Positions 42,847-52,053 of a stretch of 64,000 nucleotides of DNA are shown piece by piece. A program made the position numbers and the translations under genes. Each line of letters begins with the position of its first letter. Positions within the stretch are counted from its first letter, which is position 1. Source of the DNA: Streptomyces broussonetiae (GTDB lineage Bacteria > Actinomycetota > Actinomycetes > Streptomycetales > Streptomycetaceae). The stretch lies in contig NZ_CP047020.1 of the NCBI RefSeq assembly GCF_009796285.1, positions 7,626,001 to 7,690,000 of the forward strand, written 5' to 3'. The notes below the pieces were generated by a model. The model did no database searches. It saw nothing but the letters and a program-made list of their open reading frames with translations, and was not told the DNA's origin.

Positions 42847-42932
42847 CCTGAAAGACGGCCGCATCGTCATCGTCGGCGCCTCGCTGGCCGGGCTGAGAGC
42901 AGCCGAGGCGCTGCGCGAGGAGGGCTTCACCG
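42836..42932 (+). pseudogene. Ferredoxin reductase, N-terminal stump
   Basis: From the GTG at 42836 (overlapping the ferredoxin end by 11 bases) the frame reads MPGDLKDGRIVIVGASLAGLRAAEALREEGFT. This is the FAD-binding GxxxAGxxAA opening of a pyridine-nucleotide-disulphide/ferredoxin reductase. After about 32 residues the sequence switches to P450 sequence in another frame (junction at about 42930). The rest of the reductase (about 370 residues) has been deleted. Confidence 0.75.
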
Positions 42933-43362
42933 CATCCCGAGCAGCTGGACCGGCTGCGCCGCGACCCCGAACTGCTGCCGCTAGCAGTGGAGGAACTGCT
43001 GCGCAACGAGCCCCCGGTCCACATGCGCGAGCGCATCCCGCACGCCGACATCGACGTCGCCGGCACCAAGATCCCGCAACACGCGTCCGTCATTCTGGTG
43101 CTGGCCTCAGGCAACCGCGACCCCATGCGGTTCCACGAGCCCGACCGGTTCGAACCCACCCGCCCAGACAACCAACACCTCGGCTTCGGCAGCGGTATCC
43201 ACCTCTGCTACGGCGGACCCCTGGCCCGGATCGAGGCATACATCGCGCTCAGCGCGCGCGCTGCTTCCCCACCTCGGCAGCGCCCGCCTGGTCGAGGACC
43301 CGCCCCCCTACCGCCAGAACGCCATGCTCCGCGGCCCCCGCCACCTGTCCATCCAACTGTGA
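42931..43362 (+). pseudogene. Cytochrome P450, C-terminal remnant with frameshift
   Basis: Starts inside a P450 with HPEQLDRLRRDPELLPLAVEELLRNEPPVHMRER (K helix, ExxR), then HLGFGSGIHLCYGGPLARIEA (heme Cys ligand). At about 43256 a GCGCGC run shifts the frame. The expected ending (LLPHLGSARLVEDPPPYRQ...GPRHLSIQL, stop 43360-43362) continues in another frame. The N-terminal ~250 residues and the I helix are gone. Deletion plus frameshift make it non-functional. Confidence 0.85.
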
Positions 43363-43393
43363 AGCCGCGTCGTCGGCAGACAGCACATCGTCT

Positions 43394-44038
43394 TCACGCC
43401 GCAGCGGGAAGGGGACGCCGGGCGAGGTCACGGGCCTCGTCCGCGGAGACGCCAAGCATGTGCAGGAGCGTCTCGGCCATCTTTGCGGCTGCATGGTCCC
43501 TGTCGGCCTCGGGCTGATGGAACCAGAGCTGCAGGAGCGCCAGCAGGCTGCCGTTCAGCACGGTCAAGGCGATCATCGGGTCGACCACGGTGAAGCGGCC
43601 AGAAGTCATGCCCTGCTCCATGTCGTGTCTCGCGCGCGGAGCCAGTCCGCAGCCGGCGCATATGCGGCCGAGCCCGCTGTGGCAGAGAATCCGCATGATC
43701 TCCGGGTGTGAGCCGGCCATGCGTGCGCTGAGCCGCATACCGGCGGCGAGACGCTCGGCGGGGTCGTCGACGCCGTACAGATGTTTGTCGACGGCTCGGG
43801 CGAACTCCTCCAGTGCATCGGCCACGGCTACGTCGAACAGGTCCGCCTTGGACGTGAAGTGGTTGTAGAACGAGCCGAAGCCCACGTCGGCGAGCTCCGC
43901 GATGGTCCGGATGCTGGCGCTCGTATCGCCCGAATCGGCCAGGAGCTGCCGCGCGGCGCGGACGAGTGCCTGCCGGGTCTCGGCCCGACGGCGTTCGAAT
44001 CGATTCCTGGGTGAGGCTGACATCGGCATACACCGCAC
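43394..44038 (-). CDS. TetR family transcriptional regulator
   Basis: 214 residues from the GTG at 44038 (ATG codons at 44029 and 44023 are equally plausible starts). The HTH is RRRAETRQALVRAARQLLADSGDTSASIRTIAELADVGFGSFYNHFTSKADLFDVAVADALE. The helical C-terminal domain contains a small Cys cluster (RICAGCGLAPRARHDME). It is convergent with the P450 remnant (stop 43362). It is probably the original local regulator of that decayed locus or of a neighbour. No operator identified. Confidence 0.88.
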   Translation of the reverse strand: MRCMPMSASPRNRFERRRAETRQALVRAARQLLADSGDTSASIRTIAELADVGFGSFYNHFTSKADLFDVAVADALEEFARAVDKHLYGVDDPAERLAAGMRLSARMAGSHPEIMRILCHSGLGRICAGCGLAPRARHDMEQGMTSGRFTVVDPMIALTVLNGSLLALLQLWFHQPEADRDHAAAKMAETLLHMLGVSADEARDLARRPLPAAA

Positions 44039-44461
44039 ACAAGGTCACCAGTTCTGATGAATTCATCATCGCGCTGCCGCTGTGAATTGTCCAGCCCGAA
44101 CCTCGCCGGACCCCAACTTCGCCGCCCAGGGGTCAGTGATTGCAGCGGCGACAGAGGCCGCCTCACCTTCCCCGTCGCACCGCATGGCCATATTTGATTG
44201 AACGATCAGTTTCGGTGGCCTTGACGATGAAGCGGTCGTATATGACTATTTCATCAGAAGTGGGCAAAATGGTGCAAAGGTGGCGGATGTCGGGCTGCGG
44301 GTCACAGGACAGCGGCGGAGGTCGCCCGCTGCACCGCAAGGCTCCCGCTACCCCCGGGGTCTCCGCCTCCTGCCCATCACCGTCCACCACGGCTACAGAC
44401 CGGGCGGCCGCGCCCGCATGCCGGCACTCCCTCACCTCCGAACTGAAGGGGATCAACCACG
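44039..44461. other. Intergenic region between TetR and PP2C phosphatase genes
   Basis: About 420 bases with divergent promoters expected. An AT-richer patch around 44191-44260 (TTTGATTGAACGATCAGTTTC) contains an imperfect palindrome and might be a promoter or operator. No gene is supported. Confidence 0.35.
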
Positions 44462-46924
44462 ATGACGCATACCGACCACACGCCACTCGCCAAGCCGGTG
44501 AGCCCCGGCGAGATACCGGACTCGGCGATAGCGGTGATCAATGCGGACGGGACGGTGGCGGCGTGGACGCAGGCCGCTGAGCGACTTGTCGGGTACTCGG
44601 CCGCGGAAGTGGTGGGCCGATCCGCCGCGCACGTGCTACCGCCCCCTGAGGAGGCCCGAATGGCTTCGCTGTTCGCCGAGCAGCGCCGTACCCAAAGGGG
44701 CTGGTCCGGCACCGCCGCGGTCCGCCACCGCGACGGCCACACGCTCAAGATGTCGCTGCGGGTCTCGCTGTTGTGGGGACAGGACGCCGACACCCGGTGG
44801 CTGGTATCCGTGACCGACATAGGCGCCCTGTCCTCGGAGCCTGCCAACGGTCCGGTGCGGGACTCGCTCCTTGCCCATGCACCGATCGGCATCGTGGTGT
44901 ATGACCCACAGTTGCGCTGTACCTGGGTGAACGACGCCATGGAGCGCCACGACGGCATTCCCCGTAACCGGCGCTTCGGACGCCGTCTGAAGGACTCGCT
45001 GCCCGCCGTGGAGGCCGAAGCGCTCGAGGTGGTGATGCAGCAGGTGCTGCAGAGCGGTACCACCATGGTCCACGAATACCGGGCGTGGCCGCTGTCGGAC
45101 GGGCGCCGTGAACATGCGTTCTCGGCCTCGTTCTTCTGCCTCCAGGGCGCGGACGGCACGCCCCTGGGCGTGTGCTCCATGACCGTGGATGTCACCGGGA
45201 ACCGGCGGGCGCGCGAACGCCTTGCCATCCTCAGCGAGGCGAGTACGCGCATCGGCAGCACCCTCGACGTCATGCGGACCGGGCAGGAACTGGCCGAGCT
45301 CGCCGTGCCCCTGCTGGCCGACCACGCCCTCGTCGATCTGGTCGAGTCGGTTCCCTTTGGCGTGGAACCCTCGGCACGGATCGGCACGACGAGCGGCCGC
45401 CCGCCGCTGCTGCGGCGTGCTGGCCTGGCCTCCATCGACCTGGGACTCCTGGAGTTGCCGTGGGTGCGGGAAGAGGTGATCCACGCCCACCCGAGCTCAT
45501 CGTTCGCCGTCGCCCTGCGCACGGGCAGGTCTCACCTGGAGCCGGTGCTCGACACCCAGGCCGGTCCGTGGGTCGACCACGACCCGGTGCGGGCGCAGAA
45601 GGTGCGGGACAGCGGCGTCCACTCCTTGCTGGTCGTGCCCATCCGTGCGCGGCGCTGCGTGCTGGGACTGGCGCTGTTCGGCCGCTCCGCGGAACAAACG
45701 CCGTTCCAGGAGGACGACCTGCTCCTCGCCGAGGAGCTCGTCACCCGGGCCGCGCTCAGCCTGGACAACGCCCTGCAGTATGCGCGCGAGCGCACCGCGG
45801 CCCTCACCTTGCAGCGCGACCTGCTGCCCCACCGGGTGCAGGGCGGTGCCGCCGTTGAGGTCGCCTCGCGCTATGTGCCGGCCGACATGGACCACGGCGT
45901 GGGGGGTGACTGGTTCGACGTGATCGAGTTGTCCGGGGCCCGGGTGGCCCTCGTCGTCGGCGATGTGGTCGGACACGGCATCAACGCCGCGGCGACCATG
46001 GGCAGGCTGCGCACCGCCGTGCGCACGCTCGCGGACCTGGACCTGCCCCCGGACGAACTGCTGACGCACCTCGACGACACGGTCCGGCGGCTGAACGACG
46101 AGGACGCCGATGACTCCGGCCAGGCCCCGGCGGTGGTGGGTGCCACCTGTCTGTACGCCGTCTACGACCCGGTCACCGGGCGGTGCACCATGGCGCGGGC
46201 CGGGCATCCGCCGCCCCTGATCGTCGGGGCACAGGGCCGGGTCACCGTCCCCGAGTTGCCCGCCGGAGCCCCGCTCGGCCTCGGTCTCGGCCTGGTTCCC
46301 TTCGAGTCCGTGGAACTGGAACTGCCCGAGGGAAGTGTGATCGCCCTCTACTCCGACGGGCTGGTGGAGTCCCGGGACGAGGACATCGACGTCGGCCTGC
46401 GCCGCCTGGGCGCCGCCCTGGCACAGCCGGGCGCATCCCCGGAGGACATGTGCTCGCGAGTGATGGAGACCGTGCGGAGTCACACGCCGGCCGACGATGT
46501 CACCTTGCTCCTTGCCCGGACCCGCGCGCTCGAGCCCGCCCAGGTCGCCTCCTGGGACCTGCCGAACGAACCGGTCACCGTCACCACAGCCCGGCACCTG
46601 GCCGCCCGTCAGCTCAGGGACTGGGGTCTGGAGCCGCTCGTGACGCCCGTGGAGTCGATCGTCAGCGAACTGGTCACTAATGCCATCCGCCACGGCGGCG
46701 GACCCAGCCGCCTACGGCTCATCCAGCACCGGGTGCTGACGTGCGAGGTCTTCGACAGCAACACCGGCCAGCCACGCCCCCGCCATCCCGGCGATCTCGA
46801 CGAGCACGGCCGCGGCCTCCACCTGGTCGCCCAGCTCTCGCGCCGGTGGGGCTCCCGCTGCGCAACGGATGGCAAGGTCGTCTGGGCCGAACAGGACCTG
46901 CCCTCCAGCGCCAGCGCCCGGTGA
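44462..46924 (+). CDS. PAS-PAS-GAF-PP2C (SpoIIE)-HATPase regulatory phosphatase
   Basis: 820 residues, ATG at 44462. Order: PAS 1 (about 20-120, AVINADGTVAAWTQAAERLVGYSAAEVVG), PAS 2 (about 135-250, APIGIVVYDPQLRCTWVNDAMERH), GAF (about 265-435, LLVVPIRARRCVLGLALFGR), a SpoIIE/PP2C phosphatase (about 445-690, GVGGDWFDVIEL and VVGDVVGHGINAA carrying metal-binding Asp residues, MARAGHPPPLI, ALYSDGLVESRDEDID) and a C-terminal HATPase (about 705-815, ESIVSELVTNAIRHGG, DEHGRGLHLVAQLSRRWG). It likely senses a signal and both dephosphorylates and phosphorylates anti-sigma antagonists. All key residues appear intact. Confidence 0.93.
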   Translation: MTHTDHTPLAKPVSPGEIPDSAIAVINADGTVAAWTQAAERLVGYSAAEVVGRSAAHVLPPPEEARMASLFAEQRRTQRGWSGTAAVRHRDGHTLKMSLRVSLLWGQDADTRWLVSVTDIGALSSEPANGPVRDSLLAHAPIGIVVYDPQLRCTWVNDAMERHDGIPRNRRFGRRLKDSLPAVEAEALEVVMQQVLQSGTTMVHEYRAWPLSDGRREHAFSASFFCLQGADGTPLGVCSMTVDVTGNRRARERLAILSEASTRIGSTLDVMRTGQELAELAVPLLADHALVDLVESVPFGVEPSARIGTTSGRPPLLRRAGLASIDLGLLELPWVREEVIHAHPSSSFAVALRTGRSHLEPVLDTQAGPWVDHDPVRAQKVRDSGVHSLLVVPIRARRCVLGLALFGRSAEQTPFQEDDLLLAEELVTRAALSLDNALQYARERTAALTLQRDLLPHRVQGGAAVEVASRYVPADMDHGVGGDWFDVIELSGARVALVVGDVVGHGINAAATMGRLRTAVRTLADLDLPPDELLTHLDDTVRRLNDEDADDSGQAPAVVGATCLYAVYDPVTGRCTMARAGHPPPLIVGAQGRVTVPELPAGAPLGLGLGLVPFESVELELPEGSVIALYSDGLVESRDEDIDVGLRRLGAALAQPGASPEDMCSRVMETVRSHTPADDVTLLLARTRALEPAQVASWDLPNEPVTVTTARHLAARQLRDWGLEPLVTPVESIVSELVTNAIRHGGGPSRLRLIQHRVLTCEVFDSNTGQPRPRHPGDLDEHGRGLHLVAQLSRRWGSRCATDGKVVWAEQDLPSSASAR

Positions 46925-47018
46925 CCTGCCGGCGAGCCGCGCGCCCGACAGCGAACGTCCGCACATGCCGCCACAGGCGCTCTCACCCTGAGTGGCAGTC
47001 AGGTCGACCAAGCGTCAC

Positions 47019-47560
47019 CTAACTCGAAAAGTCGCAGTCGTCCTGTCTGACGGCGTCGAGCCAGTCCAGCAGGCGCTCGCGCTGACGTTCGGTAAGCATG
47101 GTCACGAAGGTCCAGACATGCCTGGTAAGTGCGTCGATTTCGGGACAGTTAGCCCGAACGTTCTTCAGGAGGAGCTGCTCGGTGTCGGAAAGGGTTTTCG
47201 GACGTCGGAGGACCCAACCGGCGACGCTCCGGGGTGAGGGTGCCTCCGGCTCGGGAAGTGCGTCGACCAGCCGCAGGACCGTGCTGCGGCTGACCGGAAC
47301 GCCGACGATGTCGGCTAGGCGGGCGCCTGCCCGACCGGCGAGAGCGAGCCCGATTGCGGCCAGGGTCGAGCGCTGCCGCTCGGTCCGCTGGCCGTGCCTT
47401 CGGGTCAGGCCGGGTACCTGCTCGACGAACGTGCGGCGCGGACACTCGGCGTTCCGGCAGGTGAACCGGCGGACCCGGAACCGGAGTACCACGCTTCGTC
47501 CCGCGCTCGGAACATCAGCGGGAAACCGCAGGTAGGAGCCGTGAATCTGGTCGGACCAAG
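47019..47560 (-). pseudogene. ISL3-family transposase remnant with internal deletion
   Basis: Reading from the right, the frame starts in the zinc-ribbon/HTH head (YLRFPADVPSAGRSVVLRFRVRRFTCRNAECPRRTFVEQVPGL, then VGVPVSRSTVLRLVDALPEP). It jumps at about 47225 to the C-terminal tail GWVLRRPKTLSDTEQLLLKNVRANCPEIDALTRHVWTF. The DDE catalytic centre between them is missing. The N-terminal end is broken at about 47560 by an ISAs1 remnant. Confidence 0.75.
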
Positions 47561-47569
47561 TTCCGGGTG

Positions 47570-47728
47570 AGGGTCGCGGGCGTTGTGGCGAGGGCAGGCC
47601 GCGATGTTCTTCGCTCCGGCTGCCCGGAGTGCCCCGATGGCGAGGTTGCGCCAGGCGGCCATCGCCCGGGGCGCGTTGCCGGCCCCCTGCTGGGAGGCGT
47701 CCTCGGCGAAGGTGGTGTCGCGGACACG
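47570..47728 (-). pseudogene. ISAs1-family transposase, C-terminal scrap
   Basis: The frame reads VRDTTFAEDASQQGAGNAPRAMAAWRNLAIGALRAAGAKNIAACPRHNARDPH. This is nearly the same as the C-terminus of the ISAs1 copy at 50190-51372 (VRDTTFAEDASQLRTGNAPRAMATWRNLAIGAL...). About 50 residues only, inserted into or recombined with the ISL3 remnant. Confidence 0.75.
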
Positions 47729-47797
47729 TCGGCCAAGTGTATTGGGGTGCATCATGGTGCGATACCAGACGGTCGACGGGTAGAAAAGGGCGCGGAG

Positions 47798-48094
47798 TTG
47801 ATCGAGTTAGCCACTGTGATCCGGGATCTGCGGGATGAGTTGGAGCGCGCGGTCGTTGCCGCCGAGGGTCAGGCGCTGCGCTTCGAGCTGGGAGCGATCG
47901 AGTTGGAGATGTCGGTCGCGCTGGAACGGTCCGGGCACGCGGAGGCAAAGGTGCGATTCTGGGTCGTGGAAACGGGCGCGCAAGCGACCGTGGACGGTAC
48001 CTCCACCCAGCGCATTAGGCTGGTGCTGCAGCCGACCCTGACAGGGTCGGACAAGACGTTCATCGGCGGCGATGTCGAGGCGCATGAGGGATGA
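47798..48094 (+). CDS. Trypco2-domain protein (trypsin co-occurring)
   Basis: 98 residues from the TTG at 47798, with AAAAGGG about seven bases upstream; longer in-frame starts upstream cross IS sequence. IELATVIRDLRDELERAVVAAEGQALRFELGAIELEMSVALERSGHAEAKVRFWVVETG...RIRLVLQPTL is the pattern of Trypco2 domains, which occur next to or fused to trypsin-like proteases in actinobacterial NTPase/protease conflict systems. A TTA codon lies near the start (47807-47809). The stop overlaps the protease start (ATGA), so the two are coupled. Confidence 0.8.
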   Translation: MIELATVIRDLRDELERAVVAAEGQALRFELGAIELEMSVALERSGHAEAKVRFWVVETGAQATVDGTSTQRIRLVLQPTLTGSDKTFIGGDVEAHEG

Positions 48095-49617
48095 GCACTG
48101 CAGGACGCGGGTCCTCGAAGTCGGCAGGGCTTGATCTGCGGCGCGCGGTCCAGGTCCTCACTACGGGGGAGACAGGCGCGCAGCAGCGCGGTTCGGGTTA
48201 CCGGGTGGCGACGGACGCCGTTCTCACGGCCGCGCATGTGGTGCATGACGCATCGTCAGTTCGTCTGCGCTTCTTCACCGACCACGGTCAGACGACCGAG
48301 TTGCCTGGCAAACAGGTCTGGATCGACCCCGTGGTGGACATCGCGGTGCTCAGGATCGAATGCGGCCCGGACACCAGCGGACCGCTGACCGCCGATGTCC
48401 CACCGGTGCGGTTCGCACGCATCACGGAGGTGGTGGCCTGCGAAGCGTTGGGATTCCCAAGGTTCAAGATGCGCCGTGATCCCACCTCGGCGGGCGGTGG
48501 CCATCCCATGTTGTACCGGGATTCCCACCACGCGCGCGGTACCACTACCCCGTTTGCCGACGTGCGCCAGGGGACTCTGGAGCTCTCGCTGCGAGCGCCG
48601 GAGTACGACATCGATCGGAACCGCTCCCCATGGGAGGGGATGTCGGGGGCTGTGGTGTGGAGCGGCGGGTGCCTGATCGGAGTAGTCAGTGAACATCATC
48701 GCACCGACGGGCTCGGCACGCTCGCCGCGAGCCGGGTGGACCGTTGGCACCAACTCCTCTCACCAGCCCGAATTCGCGAACTCAACGAGTTGATCGGCCT
48801 GCCCGCCAATGCCGCGCAGCTCGAACAACTCCCGCCACCGCAGAGCAAGCGCGACAGGTCCGGCGGAGTTCCGGGCCCCCCGGGCCAGCGTGCGCGAAAG
48901 GCAAACACGGGTCAGATACGTCCAGGCCGCGGCCGTCATTCGATCAATAGACTCTATCTGGTTGCCGGAGTCGCACTTTGCATCATGGGAGTGCTCATAT
49001 ATTCACTCTATGGAACAAGTGCTTCTAAACCCTCAAAATCACCCACGACAACGGCTTCTGTAAATCAATCCACCAGCGCGAGCTCTCTTCTTTCAACCGC
49101 ATTCGAGGACGATGCTGGCGCGATCTTCTTGCAGGTGTACAGCGACATAGTGCCGTGCTCCCAGACCACGTCATCGACTGCTCTGCAGGCTCGATGGAAG
49201 GGCAATGGCTGTACCACGGCGACGGTCGGTGACTACCTTGAACAGAGCCGCACTACGGGCGGTTCTGCTCCGATCATGGTGAGTATCGAGGTGATCTCGT
49301 TCCCGAGTGTCACGGATGCCAGCCTCGCCTACGGATACGTCTACGGGGGCAACTACCCGTCAACGCTCTGGTGCCCCTTGAATGGGGTGGGACATACTCC
49401 GTGCACCGAGGAAAACAAGATAAATCCTAAGACGGAGGAGGGAGGGGCCTTCCGCCACGTCGACAAGTACATCATCTGGACGACCAGTCTGCGCACCGAC
49501 CTCTCTTCCGCGTCCAATGTTCATAACGGCGTTGTCGCCGCTGGCTGGGCTGGTGCGTATGCGTGCGGTCCCGTGCAAGATCGAGGCGGCTCGTCGCACA
49601 TCATCTCCTGGTCTTGA
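48091..49617 (+). CDS. Trypsin-like serine protease with C-terminal membrane segment and extra domain
   Basis: 508 residues, ATG coupled to Trypco2. Protease domain about 15-235 with catalytic His49 (LTAAHVV), Asp83 (VVDIAVL) and Ser185 (WEGMSGAVV). A Pro/Arg-rich linker leads to a TM helix at about 288-307 (LYLVAGVALCIMGVLIYSLY). A Ser/Thr-rich outer segment and a ~150-residue domain with four cysteines follow (SDIVPCSQTT, GNGCTTATV, STLWCPLNG, HTPCTEE). There is no signal peptide, so the protease faces the cytoplasm and the Cys domain faces outside. Cytosolic protease plus Trypco2 suggests regulated proteolysis triggered by a signal across the membrane, which is inference. Confidence 0.82.
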   Translation: MSTAGRGSSKSAGLDLRRAVQVLTTGETGAQQRGSGYRVATDAVLTAAHVVHDASSVRLRFFTDHGQTTELPGKQVWIDPVVDIAVLRIECGPDTSGPLTADVPPVRFARITEVVACEALGFPRFKMRRDPTSAGGGHPMLYRDSHHARGTTTPFADVRQGTLELSLRAPEYDIDRNRSPWEGMSGAVVWSGGCLIGVVSEHHRTDGLGTLAASRVDRWHQLLSPARIRELNELIGLPANAAQLEQLPPPQSKRDRSGGVPGPPGQRARKANTGQIRPGRGRHSINRLYLVAGVALCIMGVLIYSLYGTSASKPSKSPTTTASVNQSTSASSLLSTAFEDDAGAIFLQVYSDIVPCSQTTSSTALQARWKGNGCTTATVGDYLEQSRTTGGSAPIMVSIEVISFPSVTDASLAYGYVYGGNYPSTLWCPLNGVGHTPCTEENKINPKTEEGGAFRHVDKYIIWTTSLRTDLSSASNVHNGVVAAGWAGAYACGPVQDRGGSSHIISWS

Positions 49618-50077
49618 GACGACGTTGCCGGCGCCGCGGCCGCCATCACGGCTGGGTGTGTACGCGGCGACCGTCGCGCCGGTTTCGGGTGCGTCGGCGG
49701 GGCATCAGGCTAATGGACGCCCACGTGATCAGCGATTCTCGGGTCTACAAAGTTGAGCGGTGCGGAAGTGCCCGCGGGCTCGACGGGTGGTGACACAGCG
49801 CGTCCGTAGTCGCTGGTTGATCTGGTGGTAGTCCGCGGGGTGCGCGGCCTCGTCGGCAGCATCGCCGCGGTGCGGGACCAGCAGCACTGCACGCCCCGCC
49901 ACCTGTGCTTTCACCGGAGTCACTGCAGCGGCAGCTTCCGCCTCGACCCGCTACTGTTCAGCCAGACCGGTGCAGCACCTGTTCGGCGATCATCAGCTTT
50001 TCCCGCCCCTGCGCCTACCGAAAACCTCATCCGTGCAGTTCGGGCGACATGGTGGTCCGCATGGATGACTCCGCCAA
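49618..50077. other. Flank between the protease gene and the ISAs1 element
   Basis: About 460 bases. No recognised gene. The minus strand has open but unrecognised frames (around 49710-49920) that may be debris of other mobile DNA. No terminator hairpin for the protease gene was identified. Confidence 0.35.
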
Positions 50078-51407
50078 GGCTTCGGCGTAGTTGCGTGACG
50101 CTCGGTTCGTGACGGTGCTCTTGGAAGGTAACAGGCACGGATTCCAAGATCATGGAGTTCTCTACTCCCCGTGATCCAAGTGGAAGACCATGCCTGCCCT
50201 CGTATCATCTCCGATTCCGCATGCCCTTGACCAACTGCGTGAGAATCCGCAGGTCGGACCCGCGGAGGTCCCGGGCCTGCTGGAGCGGCTGGCCGAGGTG
50301 CCGGACCCGCGTGACCCACGCGGGGTGCGCCACCGTCTGGCCGTCGTGCTCGCTCTCACTACGTGCGCGATGCTGGCCGGTGCGACCTCGCTGCTGGCGG
50401 TCGGCGAATGGATTGCCGATGCGCCTGAGCATGTGCTGGAACGGGTCGGTGTCGACTCCGATCCGCTTCTACCCAGACGGGTCCTGCCTGCCGAGAGCAC
50501 GGTCCGCCGGCTGTTGGCCCGCATCGACGGCGACGCCCTGGACCGGGCGGTCGGGAGCTGGCTCGCCGACCGCTGCCCGAAGTCGACCGGGCTGCGCGTC
50601 CTCGCCGTGGACGGCAAGACCCTGCGCGACGCGGCCAAGGCGAAGGGCTGCAAGATCCACCTGCTCGCCGCACTGGACCACACCACCGGCCTGGTCCTGG
50701 CCCAGCTGGACGTCGGCGAGAAGACGAACGAGATCACCTGCTTCCAGCCGCTGCTGGGCACCGTCGCCGACCTGGCCGGCGTCGTGGTCACCAGCGGCGC
50801 GATGCACACCCAGCGCGAGCATGCCGACTACCTCCTCGGCAGGGGTGCCCACTGCATCGTGATCGTCAAGGGCAATCAGAAGAAGCTGCGCCGACAGCTC
50901 AAGTCCCTTCCGTGGAAGGACATCCCGCTTCAGGACCACACCCGGCGCAATCGGCCATAGCCGCTCGGAGATCCGCCGGATCAAAGTCGCCACCGTGAAC
51001 AACCTGTTCTTTCCCGGAGCCCGCCAGGCCGTCCAGATCAAGCGTCGGCGCACCGACCGCAAGACCGGCAAGACCACCGTCAGGACGGTCTACGCCGTCA
51101 CCAGCCTGACCGCCGGGCAGACCACGACGGCCCAGCTCGCCGGACTCATCCGCCACCACTGGAAGATCGAGGCCCTGCACCACGTCCGCGACACCACCTT
51201 CGCCGAGGATGCCTCCCAGCTACGGACCGGCAACGCGCCCCGCGCGATGGCCACTTGGCGCAACCTCGCCATCGGAGCCCTCCGCACGGCAGGAGTGAAG
51301 AACATCGCGGCCGGTCTCCGCCATAACGCTCGCGCCCCCCGCCGCCCCCTCGCACTCCTCGGCCTCGCATGATCACAAAACGGGCGTCACACAACTACGC
51401 CGAAGCC
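50078..51407 (+). mobile_element. ISAs1-family insertion sequence with terminal inverted repeats
   Basis: The left end (from about 50078, GGCTTCGGCGTAGTTGCGTG) reappears inverted at the right end (to about 51407), with about 26 of 30 bases matching through the TTCGTGA/TTTGTGA part. The repeats bracket one transposase region (50190-51372). No flanking target duplication could be recognised by eye. The element is structurally complete but its transposase is frameshifted. Confidence 0.8.
50190..51372 (+). pseudogene. ISAs1-family transposase, frameshifted
   Basis: The first part (50190-50960) contains LLERLAEVPDPRDPRGVRHRLAVVLALTTCAMLAGATSLLAVGEW, VLAVDGKTLRDAAKAKGCKIHLLAALDHTTG and EKTNEITCFQPLLG. 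These are the ISAs1 N-terminal and DDE motifs. It stops at 50958-50960 after QDHTRRNRP. The rest (IRRIKVATVNNLFFPGARQAVQIKRR, LIRHHWKIEALHHVRDTTFAEDASQ) continues in another frame from about 50951 to 51372. One indel near 50950 explains both halves. Translation would give a truncated protein without the final catalytic Glu region. Confidence 0.88.
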
Positions 51408-51767
51408 CTGGGCGGCGGCTGCCTCCCAAACCGGTGTACATCCACTGCCCGTTGTCGCGGACAGAGCCACACGGGCCGACCAGCCGGAGCTGGATAGAAC
51501 GGACCGGAGAACACCGGGTCGAGCCGGACTCGTCTGGGAGCAGGTGATGGCGTCCGCCCCGTCGTATCCGGTGTCGCATCTGCCGTCGTTTCTGCGTGCG
51601 CACTTGGACACGACACCCCGCCTCGCCCCGAACTCGCAGGCCAGGGGGGCTGCGAGCCACCGGCAGGCGAGGGCGACTGTATATCGGTGCAGCAAGGCAT
51701 CCCGATCTCCACCAGCCCGCCGGCCGGCTCCCTCCCCGTATGCCGGTACACCTCTCAACTCACCCCA

Positions 51768-51789
51768 TGGCCAGCAAGCTTGCTGGCCA
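51768..51789. repeat. Perfect 22-bp palindrome
   Basis: TGGCCAGCAAGCTTGCTGGCCA reads identically on both strands. It is not followed by a T-run and is not next to a gene end. It could be a protein-binding site, cruciform or recombination point. Confidence 0.5.
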
Positions 51790-51920
51790 CTTCCTCTGCT
51801 TCAGGTCACCTCCTACCTCCACCAGACTCAGCCCCGGGACTGGCCGGCCCCTACCAGGAGGCGGCCTTCAGGCGCCGGTGCAGGCACCCCTGCCCAGTCC
51901 AGGCCAGGCGGATTCGCCTA

Positions 51921-52053
51921 CGAATTCGAATTCGAGGATTCCAGGTGCTCCGTGCACCTGCGTTTCCGTCGTACGTGCTGCAGGTTACGACACCTTGTGT
52001 CGTAGAGGCGAGAATTCCCCTGAAATGGCGTCGCGAATTCCCGAGAATTCCAG
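51921..52053. repeat. Cluster of GAATTC-containing repeats with a hairpin
   Basis: CGAATTCGAATTCG (51921-51934) is a perfect palindrome. TACGACAC-CTT-GTGTCGTA (51986-52004) is an 8-bp stem with a three-base loop. It is followed by three spaced copies of a GAATTCC element up to about 52053. The arrangement resembles iterated binding sites. Confidence 0.45.

Noticed and set aside
43140..43160. tRNA T-loop-like GGTTCGAACC
   Set aside because: It lies in P450-remnant coding sequence with no cloverleaf around it. No tRNA was found in the window.
50930..50965. ISAs1 programmed frameshift
   Set aside because: ISAs1 transposases are normally single-frame proteins. The break is better explained by a single indel.
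51921..52053. CRISPR-like array
   Set aside because: The GAATTC repeats are short, irregularly spaced and have no uniform spacers. No cas genes are present.
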